DNA from: Streptomyces adustus
GTDB lineage: Bacteria > Actinomycetota > Actinomycetes > Streptomycetales > Streptomycetaceae
Length of the DNA: 43,279 bases
NCBI RefSeq assembly: GCF_009377175.1
Contig: NZ_VJZD01000057.1
Location: 1-43,279, forward strand
Reading direction: 5' to 3'
A program made the position numbers and the translations under genes. Within the stretch, counting starts at the first letter, position 1. Each line of letters starts with the position of its first letter. Below the pieces are notes generated by a model that was not told the origin of the DNA, did not search any database, and saw only the letters and a list, made by a program, of their open reading frames with translations. Of this stretch, positions 1 through 7,751 are shown piece after piece.

Positions 1-1260
1 GTTCCCGGCGGCCCGCCCCAGGCACCCCCGACGACCGGTGCGACGCCCCCGCCCGCGCAGGCCGACCGGGCACCGCTGCTCGGCGACGCCTCACCGCTCG
101 CGGTGAGCGACACGGTGGTGCCCGAGGCGCCCGGCCCGGGAGAGATGGTGACGGCCACGCCCCCCATGCCGATGCGGCGGCTGGACGCCGTGGACGAGGT
201 CGCGCTGCCCGAGGCGGGAGGCTTCGCCGGGTCGGCGGGCCGGGGCGCAGGTCCCGTCTTCCCGCTGGTGGCGCAGCGGTCGCTGCCCCTGTACTCGGTG
301 CCGGCACCGTCCGCCGAGGCACCGGTCCCGGCCGGGCCTCCGGCCGCGGTGCCGGTCCGCTGGGAGCCGGTCGCGGGCCCGCGGTCCGTCCCCGGAACCG
401 GCTCTTCCGCAGGCCGTGCCCGGTCCGCCGACGCCGCGGGCGAAGGCGTCGGCAGCTCCGGCGGCCACGGTGGCCACGGTGGCCACGGTGGCCCCGGTGG
501 CGGGCACGCTACGCCCGGCGGCGGTGGCAGCGGGTACCCCGATGCTGCCTCCGGCCACCCGGGTGCCGTCGTGCAGCGGGTCATGAGCACGGACGGCGCC
601 GCCCCGTCCGCCCGGTCCTTCGGTGTCCCGGGCGGCCCCGGGCTTCCCGGCCGCCCGGGACTTTCGGGACCCGCGGAATTCCCCGGCGCCCCGAGCGCCG
701 TCCCGGGTGCCGTCCTTCCCGACGCTGCCCCCGAGTCGTACCTCCAGGCGCTCCAGGGGCCGAGTGGTCCGGGCGCCCTCGGCCCCGCGGTCCCGCTCCA
801 GCGGCTCGCGACGGTTCCCGGCGTCGCCGCGCAGGCCGTACGCCACTCCGCCCCACCGGTGCCCAGCGCCCCGTCGTTCTCGGGACGGGCGCCGTCGTTC
901 TCCGCACAGCCCGAGGTCAGCGCGGGAGCCGCGGCGGTCGCCGCCGGGGTGGCCCGCTGGATGCCGGACGGCTCCGTGGAGTTCACCCAACCCTCCGTGC
1001 AACGCGCCGAACAGGGCGCGCCGGTCGCCGAGCCGCCCGCCGACCCGCCGGCGCAGCCCGAGCCGGACGGTCCACCGGCGGCGGAGCCGCCGACGCAGTC
1101 GGTCCCGGCGGACATCCCGGAGAAGGCCGGCGGCACGGGCGCGCCCAAGGTCACGGACGAACTCGTCCGGGCTCTGCTCGCCCCCCTCAGCAGACTGCTC
1201 AGGGCGGAGCTGCGCATCGAACGTGAACGCACCGGTTCCTTGATCAACATCCGGCATTGA
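1..1260 (+). CDS. eCIS-associated Pro/Ala/Gly-rich protein, 5' truncated
   Basis: The reading frame is open from base 1, so the true start lies outside the window and 419 residues are visible. Nearly the whole protein is low complexity, rich in Pro, Ala, Gly and Ser. It includes a Gly-His run (GGHGGHGGHGG, about bases 460-510) encoded by 9-bp DNA repeats, and later a PAEPP/PDPP-type stretch. Only the last 40 residues look ordered: an amphipathic helix (VTDELVRALLAPLSRLLRAEL) followed by a basic tail ending NIRH. It lies 37 bp before the tube gene in the same direction, so it belongs to the injection-system operon. I do not recognise a characterised family. It could be a scaffold, tail-length or anchoring component, or cargo. 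Membership of the locus is well supported, function is not. Confidence 0.75.
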   Translation, partial: VPGGPPQAPPTTGATPPPAQADRAPLLGDASPLAVSDTVVPEAPGPGEMVTATPPMPMRRLDAVDEVALPEAGGFAGSAGRGAGPVFPLVAQRSLPLYSVPAPSAEAPVPAGPPAAVPVRWEPVAGPRSVPGTGSSAGRARSADAAGEGVGSSGGHGGHGGHGGPGGGHATPGGGGSGYPDAASGHPGAVVQRVMSTDGAAPSARSFGVPGGPGLPGRPGLSGPAEFPGAPSAVPGAVLPDAAPESYLQALQGPSGPGALGPAVPLQRLATVPGVAAQAVRHSAPPVPSAPSFSGRAPSFSAQPEVSAGAAAVAAGVARWMPDGSVEFTQPSVQRAEQGAPVAEPPADPPAQPEPDGPPAAEPPTQSVPADIPEKAGGTGAPKVTDELVRALLAPLSRLLRAELRIERERTGSLINIRH

Positions 1261-1297
1261 CAGAGCACCCGGTACCGACAGAAAGGCAGGGCATCGG

Positions 1298-1735
1298 ATG
1301 TCCATCACCCAGGACCCGGCGGTCTCGGTCTGCTTCGTCGTCACGATCGACGGGATCGAGCTGGGCTCGTTCAACACCTGTGAGGGGCTGGGCTGCGAGG
1401 TGGTGATCGAACCCCGCGAGGAGGGCGGCAACAACGGCCATGTCTGGCAGTTGCCGACGCGTCTGAAGTACCCCAATGTCAAGCTCTCCCGGCCGCTGAC
1501 CCGGGACACCCAGAAGGTGGCCAAGTGGTTCGCCAGCATGACCACCGGGTTCGCCCGCAAGACCGCGCACATCGAGGCGCGTACCGGCGACGGCGTGATG
1601 GTCGCCCGCTGGGGCCTGCTGGAGGTGGTGCCGGTGCGCTGGACCGGGCCGACGTTCAATCCCGAGTCGCCCAAGGTCGCCACGGAGACCATCGAGATCG
1701 CGCACCACGGCTACATGATGGAGCCCGGCGCATGA
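1298..1735 (+). CDS. Phage-tail-like tube protein (gp19 family)
   Basis: A 145-residue protein of the T4 gp19-like tail-tube family. Such proteins stack as hexamers to form the inner tube of contractile injection systems. Typical features are the N-terminal FVVTIDGIELGSFNTCEGLG segment, the YPNVKLSRPLTRD loop, and the C-terminal strand ending with a Tyr-Met-Met-Glu stretch. Its position immediately before the LysM/VgrG/PAAR/gp25/gpJ block resembles the Afp5-type tube initiator rather than the bulk tube protein, which would lie with the sheath gene to the left of the window. The ATG follows an AGGCAGGG stretch. The stop overlaps the next start (ATGA). Family is confident; initiator versus bulk tube is inference. 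Confidence 0.9.
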   Translation: MSITQDPAVSVCFVVTIDGIELGSFNTCEGLGCEVVIEPREEGGNNGHVWQLPTRLKYPNVKLSRPLTRDTQKVAKWFASMTTGFARKTAHIEARTGDGVMVARWGLLEVVPVRWTGPTFNPESPKVATETIEIAHHGYMMEPGA

Positions 1736-2553
1736 GCGGGCCCGTGGCGTTCAGCGCGGCGGGCGGCGGCGCGAAGTCGGCGTCGGCCGCGGGCGGCAAC
1801 GCGCGGCCCAAGCTGGAGCACGCCTACCTCGAACTGCGCACCCCGCCCTCGGGCGGCAGCCTCACCCCGGGCGGACCGTGCGGCCGGATCGACTTCCAGT
1901 TCAATCCCAAGGAACTCAGCCTGGGCAAGTCGGCGTCCTGGAAGCGCACCCCCGCCAAGGGGGCCAAGAGCGCGGGCCCGCCGGAGTACCAGGGGCCGCA
2001 GCCCAGCAAGCTCACCGTCGAGATGTTCTTCGACGCCAGCGACACCCAGGACACCAGTGTCGTCAAGGCGGTGGAGAGCCTGTTCGCCTGCTGCGTACCG
2101 ACCAACGAGACCCGGCAGGCCCAGCGGTCCTCACCGCCCTGGGTGGTCTTCCACTGGGGCGGCATCACCGGCTTCCCCGGCTACGTCAGCCAGGTCCAGG
2201 TCAAGTACACCCTGTTCACCACGTCCGGAGTGCCGATCCGCGCGGTGTGCCAGGTGACGATGGAGGAGATCAGCGGGGAGACGGCCGGCCAGAACCCCAC
2301 CTCGGGGGCGCTCACCGCCCGCCGGGTCCACCGGCTCCGGGCCGGCGACACGCTCCAGGGCCTGGCCTGGGCCGAGTACGGCGACGCGGGGGCCTGGCGG
2401 GCCATCGCCGAGGCCAACGGCATCGACGATCCGATGCGGCTGGCCGAGGGCCGCGAGCTGCTGCTCCCCGCGGCCGACGAACTGGACACCGTGCCGGGCG
2501 GGGCCGCGCAGCCCCTCGCTTCCGGGGCGGCCGGCGGACGGAAGGCCCTCTGA
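1732..2553 (+). CDS. eCIS LysM-domain baseplate hub protein (Afp7-like)
   Basis: A 273-residue protein. After a flexible Gly/Ala N-terminus comes a conserved tail-hub domain (LEHAYLEL...IDFQFNPKELSLGKS, about residues 25-175). A C-terminal LysM-like module follows (HRLRAGDTLQGLAWAEYGD, then a WRAIAEANGIDDP segment, about 200-250). This matches the Afp7/PVC LysM proteins that link the tube to the spike at the baseplate. I chose the ATG that overlaps the tube stop codon (ATGA). The long upstream extension in the same frame is only an overlap with the tube gene. The gene ends in TGATG, overlapping the spike gene, so translation is coupled. The LysM fold here probably contacts protein in the baseplate rather than cell wall, as in other eCIS. 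Confidence 0.9.
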   Translation: MSGPVAFSAAGGGAKSASAAGGNARPKLEHAYLELRTPPSGGSLTPGGPCGRIDFQFNPKELSLGKSASWKRTPAKGAKSAGPPEYQGPQPSKLTVEMFFDASDTQDTSVVKAVESLFACCVPTNETRQAQRSSPPWVVFHWGGITGFPGYVSQVQVKYTLFTTSGVPIRAVCQVTMEEISGETAGQNPTSGALTARRVHRLRAGDTLQGLAWAEYGDAGAWRAIAEANGIDDPMRLAEGRELLLPAADELDTVPGGAAQPLASGAAGGRKAL

Positions 2554-4424
2554 TGGCCAATGACACCGTCGCCAAGGTCCTGGTCGTGGAGATCGGCGGG
2601 ACCAGGCTGCCCGCCGACCTCGCCAACAGCCTGGTGGACGGCTACGTCGACGACAGCCGGACGCTGCCCGACACCTTCGTCCTGCGCTTCCGCGACCCCA
2701 GCAGGGTGCTGATCGACAAGGCCGGTATCAAGATCGGCTCCGAGGCGCGGCTGCTGGCCTCGTCCGGCGCGGGCGGCTCGCCCAAAGTGCTGCTCAAGGG
2801 CGAAGTCACCGCACTGGAGCTGGACTTCGACGAGACCGGCACCTTCACCGTGGTCCGCGGCATGGACAAGGCGCACCGGCTCTTCCGGGGCCGACGGGTC
2901 GCCGCCTACCAGAACATGACCGTCGCGGACATCTGCCGCCGGGTCGCCCAGCGCGCCGGGCTCGCGACGGGGAAGATCGACGTCTCCGGCCCGGTCCTCG
3001 AACATGTCGCCCAGGCGAACCTCTCCGACTGGGACTTCGTCCGCGACCTGGCCGAGGACGCCGGAGCGCAGGTGTACGTGATCGACGGCGCCCTGCATGT
3101 CACCAGCCCCACCGAGGCGTCCGACGCGCCCGGCTCCTCGGCCCGCGCCGACCGCGACCCGCTGGTGCTGGAGCTCGGGAAGAACCTGCTGCGCTGCCGC
3201 GCCGGGGTGACCGCCTCCGGGCAGGTCTCCCAGGTCCAGGTGCGCGGCTGGGACACCAAGACCAAGCAGGCCCTGGTCGCCACGGCGGACGCGGGCCGGA
3301 CGGACACCGTCCAGCTCGGCATCGCCCCGGCGGACGCGGCGAGCCCCTTCGGCAAGGCCGACTACCTCGTCACCGACAACACCTACGGCGCGCAGGCCCG
3401 CGTCGAACAGGTCGCCAAGTCGCTGGCGCAGCGGATCGCCGGGTCGTTCGCCGAGATGGAGGCGGCCATCCAGGGCAATCCCGAGGTCCGGGCCGGCGGC
3501 GCGGTCGCGCTGTCCGGGGTCGGCGCCCCCTTCGAGGGCCGCTACACCGTCACCTCCTCACGGCACGTCTTCGACGCCCATCGCGGCTACGAGACCTGGG
3601 TGACCGTCTCAGGCCAGCAGGAACGCTCCCTGTCCGCGCTGGCCGGCGGCGCCTCGGGCCGGGCGGGCCGGGTCCCCGAGATGGACGGTGTCGTCGTCGG
3701 GGTCGTCTCCGACACCAAGGACCCGGACAAACTCAGCCGCGTCAAGGTGAAGTTCCCCTGGCTGTCCGAGGAGTACGTCAGCGACTGGGCCCGCTGCGCG
3801 CAGACCTCCGGAGGCGGCGGCAAGAACGGCAAGGGGACCTCCGCGTTCGTCCCGGAGGTGGGCGACGAGGTGCTGGTCGGGTTCGAGCAGGGCCGGCTCG
3901 ACCGCCCGTACGTCATGGGCTGCCTCTTCAACGGGCAGGACAAGCCGTCCACGACCAGCGGCGAGCTGATCGACGGCACCAGCGGCGCGGTCAACCGGCG
4001 GACGTTCTCCTCCCGCAGCGGCAACCAGCTCGAACTGCTCGACAACGCCTCCGGCCCGCAGGGCGTACGGATGGTCACGGGCGACGGCAAGCTCACCATC
4101 GACCTCGACCGCAAGGGCACCAAGATCATCGTGCACAGCGACGGCACGGTCGAGATCGACGCCAAGGACAAGGTCACCGTCAAGGCGGGCAACGGCGCGC
4201 TGATGGACGCGGGCAACGGCACCCTCGAACTGACCGGCAAGTCGGTGAAGGTGACCGCTCAGACCGGCGTCCAGGTGGACGGCGGCAGCGGTCAGGTCGG
4301 GCTGACGACCAGCGGGGGAGTGGAGGTGAAGGGCAGCCAGGTCGCGGTCAACGGCACCGCGCGCACGGAGATCAAGGGCGGGGCGACCTGCACGATCAAC
4401 GCGGGCCTGGTCCGCATCAACTGA
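2553..4424 (+). CDS. VgrG/gp27-gp5-like spike protein (Afp8-like)
   Basis: A 623-residue central spike protein. Residues about 1-350 look like the gp27-type hub, including the FVRDLAEDAGAQVYVIDGAL segment typical of VgrG/gpD proteins. An OB-fold follows from about residue 376 (VVGVVSDTKDPDKLSRVKVKFPWLSE). The C-terminus is a strand-rich repetitive needle (VKVTAQTGVQVDGG, then repeats of G-x-V-x-V) ending VRIN, as in gp5-type beta-helices. The start ATG overlaps the preceding TGA. No effector extension follows the needle, so the tip is completed by the separate PAAR protein encoded next. It forms the puncturing hub of the injection system. Confidence 0.93.
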   Translation: MANDTVAKVLVVEIGGTRLPADLANSLVDGYVDDSRTLPDTFVLRFRDPSRVLIDKAGIKIGSEARLLASSGAGGSPKVLLKGEVTALELDFDETGTFTVVRGMDKAHRLFRGRRVAAYQNMTVADICRRVAQRAGLATGKIDVSGPVLEHVAQANLSDWDFVRDLAEDAGAQVYVIDGALHVTSPTEASDAPGSSARADRDPLVLELGKNLLRCRAGVTASGQVSQVQVRGWDTKTKQALVATADAGRTDTVQLGIAPADAASPFGKADYLVTDNTYGAQARVEQVAKSLAQRIAGSFAEMEAAIQGNPEVRAGGAVALSGVGAPFEGRYTVTSSRHVFDAHRGYETWVTVSGQQERSLSALAGGASGRAGRVPEMDGVVVGVVSDTKDPDKLSRVKVKFPWLSEEYVSDWARCAQTSGGGGKNGKGTSAFVPEVGDEVLVGFEQGRLDRPYVMGCLFNGQDKPSTTSGELIDGTSGAVNRRTFSSRSGNQLELLDNASGPQGVRMVTGDGKLTIDLDRKGTKIIVHSDGTVEIDAKDKVTVKAGNGALMDAGNGTLELTGKSVKVTAQTGVQVDGGSGQVGLTTSGGVEVKGSQVAVNGTARTEIKGGATCTINAGLVRIN

Positions 4425-4547
4425 CAGGGCGGCACCAGAGGGGTACGACACCCGGCACGACTGCGACCGGCCGCACACACCACGACCGGTCCCGGCACCA
4501 CGAACAGACGACGAACAGCGAACAGCCGACGAGAAGGAGCCTCCCCC

Positions 4548-4829
4548 ATGCCACCCGCCGCCCGCGTCGGCGACCCCACCGGTCACCCGGGGACGGTCGG
4601 CCCGCCCGGCGCGCCCACCGTCCTCATCGGGGGCATGCCCGCCGCCACCGTCGGCACCACCCATGCCTGCGCCTTCCCGCCGCCCGCGGTGCACCCGCCG
4701 TCCGTGATCATTCCGCCGGGGTGCCCCACCGTACTGATCAACGGCAAGCCCGCCGCCCGCATGGGTGACACCGCCGCCTGCGGAGCCCCGATCATCGCGG
4801 GCTGCCCGACCGTCCTGATCGGCGGGTGA
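4548..4829 (+). CDS. PAAR-motif spike-tip protein
   Basis: A 93-residue PAAR-type protein with the repeated beta-hairpin motifs that form a small cone on the spike. The conserved elements are PAARVGDPTGHPG, a first GGMPAA segment, NGKPAARMGDTAACG, and two PTVLI(N/G)G repeats. His and Cys residues at the expected spacing (HAC in the middle, TAACG and AGCP near the end) could hold a metal ion. A GAAGGAG ribosome binding site lies 7 nt before the ATG. It is separated from the spike gene by about 120 bp of Thr/Gln-like low-complexity sequence without an ORF, and is followed within 7 bp by the gp25-like gene. Confidence 0.92.
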   Translation: MPPAARVGDPTGHPGTVGPPGAPTVLIGGMPAATVGTTHACAFPPPAVHPPSVIIPPGCPTVLINGKPAARMGDTAACGAPIIAGCPTVLIGG

Positions 4830-4836
4830 GCGGCTG

Positions 4837-5250
4837 ATGGGACAGCAGTTCGTCGGCGCGGGCTGGGCGTTTCCGCCGCGCACCGACGCCACCGGGAGCA
4901 TCGCCCTGGTGCGCGGCGAGAGGGAGATCGAGGAATCGATCCGGCTCGTGCTCGCCACCTCCCCCGGGGAGCGCCCCATGCGGCCGGAGTTCGGCTGCGC
5001 CATCCACGACTACGTGTTCGCCCCGGCCGACGCGGGCACCGCGGGCCAGATCGCCTACGAGATCCGGCTCGCCCTGGACCGCTGGGAACCGCGGATCGAG
5101 GTGGTGGGCATCGACGTCCGGTTCGACGCGGTGGAGGACGGCGTGCTGTACATCGACATCAGCTACACCGTGCGCGGCACGAACGACCCCCGCAACCTCG
5201 TGTTCCCGTTCTATGTGATCCCCGCGCACGAGGAAGGTACGGGTCGGTGA
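4837..5250 (+). CDS. gp25-like baseplate wedge protein (GPW/gp25 family)
   Basis: A 137-residue protein of the gp25/GPW family, which starts sheath polymerisation at the baseplate. Diagnostic features are GWAFPPRTDATGSIALVRGE near the N-terminus, the EESIRLVLATSPGERPMRPEFGC core with the conserved E-R-M-P-G-type arrangement, and the YEIRLALDRWEPRIEV segment. The start ATG sits 7 bp after the PAAR stop. The last codons overlap the GTG start of the gpJ-like gene (GTGA), so the two wedge proteins are translationally coupled, as expected for subunits of one complex. Confidence 0.93.
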   Translation: MGQQFVGAGWAFPPRTDATGSIALVRGEREIEESIRLVLATSPGERPMRPEFGCAIHDYVFAPADAGTAGQIAYEIRLALDRWEPRIEVVGIDVRFDAVEDGVLYIDISYTVRGTNDPRNLVFPFYVIPAHEEGTGR

Positions 5251-7193
5251 CGCTGCCCAGCCCCAATCTCGACGACCGGCGTTTCCAGGGACTCGTCGAC
5301 GACGCCAAGCGATTCGTCCAGCAGCGGTGCCCCGAGTGGACCGACCACAATGTCTCCGATCCGGGCGTGACCCTGATCGAGGCCTTCGCCACCATGGTCG
5401 ATCAACTCCTCTACCGCCTCAACCGGGTGCCGGAGAAGAACTATCTGGCCTTCCTCGACCTGATCGGCGTCCGGTTGCACCCGCCCACGGCCGCCCGTAC
5501 GGACGTCACGTTCTGGCTGTCCGCGCCGCAGCCCGAGACCGTCCGGGTCAGGGCCGGCACCGAGGTCGCCACCGTGCGCACCGAGACCGAGGAGGCGGTG
5601 GTGTTCACCACCGTCCGCGACCTGTCCGTCGTGCCGTGCGGGCTGGCCCGGCTGGCGACCTGCCCCGGCGGCGGCGAGGCCGCCGACCGTACGCAGGAAC
5701 TCGCCCTCGGCCGCGACGTGCCCTGCTTCGACACCCGCCCGACCCCCGGCGACGCCCTGTACGTCGGCCTGACCAACCCCGTCCCGACCGGGGTCGTCGT
5801 GCTGCGGCTGGACTGCCGGGTCGACGGCGTCGGCGTCGACCCGCGGCGCCCGCCCCTGCGCTGGGAGGCGTGGGACGGCACGGCGTGGGCGCGCTGCGAT
5901 GTCGAGGAGGACACCACCGGCGGCTTCAACCGCCCAGGCCAGGTGGTCCTGCACCTGCCGGCCGGCCACGCGCAGTCCACGATCGCCCGCGGATCCGCGG
6001 GCTGGCTGCGCTGCCGGCTCATCCCCGCCGAGCCGGACCAGCCCACCTATCTTCAATCGCCGACCATCCGCGAGGCCGAGGCCTTCACCATCGGCGGCAC
6101 GGTCGAGGCCGTGCACGCCGAGACCGTGACGGACGAGGTCCTCGGCCTGTCCGAGGGCGTGCCCGGCCAGTCCTTCCACGTCGCCCGGCCGCCCGTGGTC
6201 CCCGGCGACGAACCGTTCGTCGTGGAGGTGGCGGACGGCTCGGACTGGTCGCAGTGGGAGCGCGTCGACGACTTCTCCCACTCGGGCCCCGGCGACCGGC
6301 ACCTGACGCTGGACCCGAACTCGGGCCGCATCGACTTCGGCCCGGCCGTCCGCGAGCCCGACGGGACCATCCGCCACTACGGCGCCGTACCGGCCAAGGG
6401 CACCCCGGTGCGGATCCGCTCCTACCGGACCGGCGGCGGCAGCCAGGGCAACGTGGCCAGGGGAACGCTGCGGATGCTGCGCACCTCGCTGCCGTTCGTC
6501 GCACGGGCCGAGAACCGGCGGGCCGCCGTCGGCGGCGTCGACGGGGAGAGCGTGGAGAGCGCCAAGGTCCGCGGCCCCATGACACTGAGCACCCTGTACC
6601 GGGCGGTCGTCCCTCGCGACTACGAGGTGCTGGCCCGCGAGGTCGCCCCGGACGCGGCGCGCGTCGCCTGCGTACCCGCGGGAGAGGGCGAGGAGGGCGG
6701 CGTACGGCTGCTGCTGGTGCCGGCCGTGCAGGGCGACGCCCAGGGGCGGCTGCGCTTCGACGACCTGGTGCCGCCCCGGGAGACGCTGCGCAGCCTCGCC
6801 GACTACCTGGACCAGCGGCGTCCCATCGGCACCCGGCTGGTGGTCGAGCCGCCCTACTACCAGGGTGTCACCGTCGTGGCGTCCGTACTGGCGGCCCGCG
6901 GCGCGGCCGCCGAACCGGTACGCACCGCGGCACTGGCCGCCCTGTACGGGTACTTCAACCCGGTCACCGGAGGCCCGAGCGGACAGGGCTGGCCGTTCGG
7001 CCGGCCGATCCACGCCGGCGAGGTGTACGCCGTCCTCCAACGGGTGCCGGGCGTCGACCTCGTCGAGGACGTCAGGCTCTTCCCGGCCGACCCGGTGACC
7101 GGGCAGCGCGCCGAGCCGGTCGCCAGGATCGTCCTCGACCCGCACGCCCTCGTCTTTTCCTACGAGCACCAACTCCGAATGCGGGAGGCCTGA
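5247..7193 (+). CDS. gpJ-like baseplate wedge protein (Afp11-like)
   Basis: A 648-residue baseplate assembly protein of the gpJ/Afp11 type, about the usual size for actinobacterial eCIS. The N-terminus (LPSPNLDDRRFQGLVDDAKR, then the DHNVSDPGVTLIEAFATMVD motif) is the conserved wedge signature. The middle is a long strand-rich insertion. The C-terminal part (TLYRAVVPRDYEVLAREVAP... and the LADYLDQRRPIGTRL segment) is the classic gpJ core. The GTG start overlaps the gp25 stop, and the gene is followed with no gap by the gpI-like gene. It forms the outer wedge that links the hub to the sheath. Confidence 0.92.
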   Translation: MTLPSPNLDDRRFQGLVDDAKRFVQQRCPEWTDHNVSDPGVTLIEAFATMVDQLLYRLNRVPEKNYLAFLDLIGVRLHPPTAARTDVTFWLSAPQPETVRVRAGTEVATVRTETEEAVVFTTVRDLSVVPCGLARLATCPGGGEAADRTQELALGRDVPCFDTRPTPGDALYVGLTNPVPTGVVVLRLDCRVDGVGVDPRRPPLRWEAWDGTAWARCDVEEDTTGGFNRPGQVVLHLPAGHAQSTIARGSAGWLRCRLIPAEPDQPTYLQSPTIREAEAFTIGGTVEAVHAETVTDEVLGLSEGVPGQSFHVARPPVVPGDEPFVVEVADGSDWSQWERVDDFSHSGPGDRHLTLDPNSGRIDFGPAVREPDGTIRHYGAVPAKGTPVRIRSYRTGGGSQGNVARGTLRMLRTSLPFVARAENRRAAVGGVDGESVESAKVRGPMTLSTLYRAVVPRDYEVLAREVAPDAARVACVPAGEGEEGGVRLLLVPAVQGDAQGRLRFDDLVPPRETLRSLADYLDQRRPIGTRLVVEPPYYQGVTVVASVLAARGAAAEPVRTAALAALYGYFNPVTGGPSGQGWPFGRPIHAGEVYAVLQRVPGVDLVEDVRLFPADPVTGQRAEPVARIVLDPHALVFSYEHQLRMREA

Positions 7194-7751
7194 ATGCGCG
7201 GAACAGTCGAGGGACTGCCGACGCCCCATCCACTCATCTACCAGCTTCCCGCCGTGTACCTGGGAGAGGACTTCATCCAGCGGTTCCTCGGGGCACTGGA
7301 CGACGTGCTCGCGCCGGTGCTGCTGACCGTCGACAACCTCCCCGCCCACCTCGACCCGCGCACCGCCCCGGAGGACTTCCTGGCGTGGACGGGGCAGTGG
7401 GTGGCCGCGGACCCGTCCCCCGACCGGCCGGCCGGACAGCGCAGGGCCGCGGTCCTCGGGGCGATGGAACGGCACCGCAGACGGGGCACGAGAGGCGGAC
7501 TCGTCGAAGCCGTACGACAGGAGTTCGGCACGGACGCGGAGATCGAGGAGACGGGCGGCACGTCGTGGTCCGAGACGGCGCGCAGCACCCTGCCCGGGCC
7601 CCCCGGCGCTGCGCCCCGGGTCACCGTACGGGTGCGGGTGGCAGACCCCGACGCCGCGGGCGCGGAGCGGCTGCGAAGGCTGGTGGCCGGTGAGGTGCCC
7701 GCGCACGTCGGGTACGACACGGAACTGCTGCCCCTCAAGGACGCGTCATGA
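7194..7751 (+). CDS. gpI-like phage tail/baseplate protein (Afp12 position)
   Basis: A 185-residue protein with the tail-protein-I-like motif set: LIYQLPAVYLGEDFIQRFLG at the N-terminus, PRTAPEDFLAWTGQWV in the middle, and a helix rich in Arg (AMERHRRRGTRGGL) before a strand-rich end. In eCIS and phages this family pairs with gpJ to close the wedge. It starts directly after the gpJ-like stop (TGA then ATG) and its own stop overlaps the next start by 4 bp. It is shorter than Afp12 of the Serratia antifeeding prophage, as is usual in Streptomyces systems. Confidence 0.88.
   Translation: MRGTVEGLPTPHPLIYQLPAVYLGEDFIQRFLGALDDVLAPVLLTVDNLPAHLDPRTAPEDFLAWTGQWVAADPSPDRPAGQRRAAVLGAMERHRRRGTRGGLVEAVRQEFGTDAEIEETGGTSWSETARSTLPGPPGAAPRVTVRVRVADPDAAGAERLRRLVAGEVPAHVGYDTELLPLKDAS

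Noticed and set aside
5211..7706. An 831-residue minus-strand open frame
   Set aside because: It is a shadow of the gpJ-like and gpI-like genes, whose motifs and overlapping starts are unambiguous.
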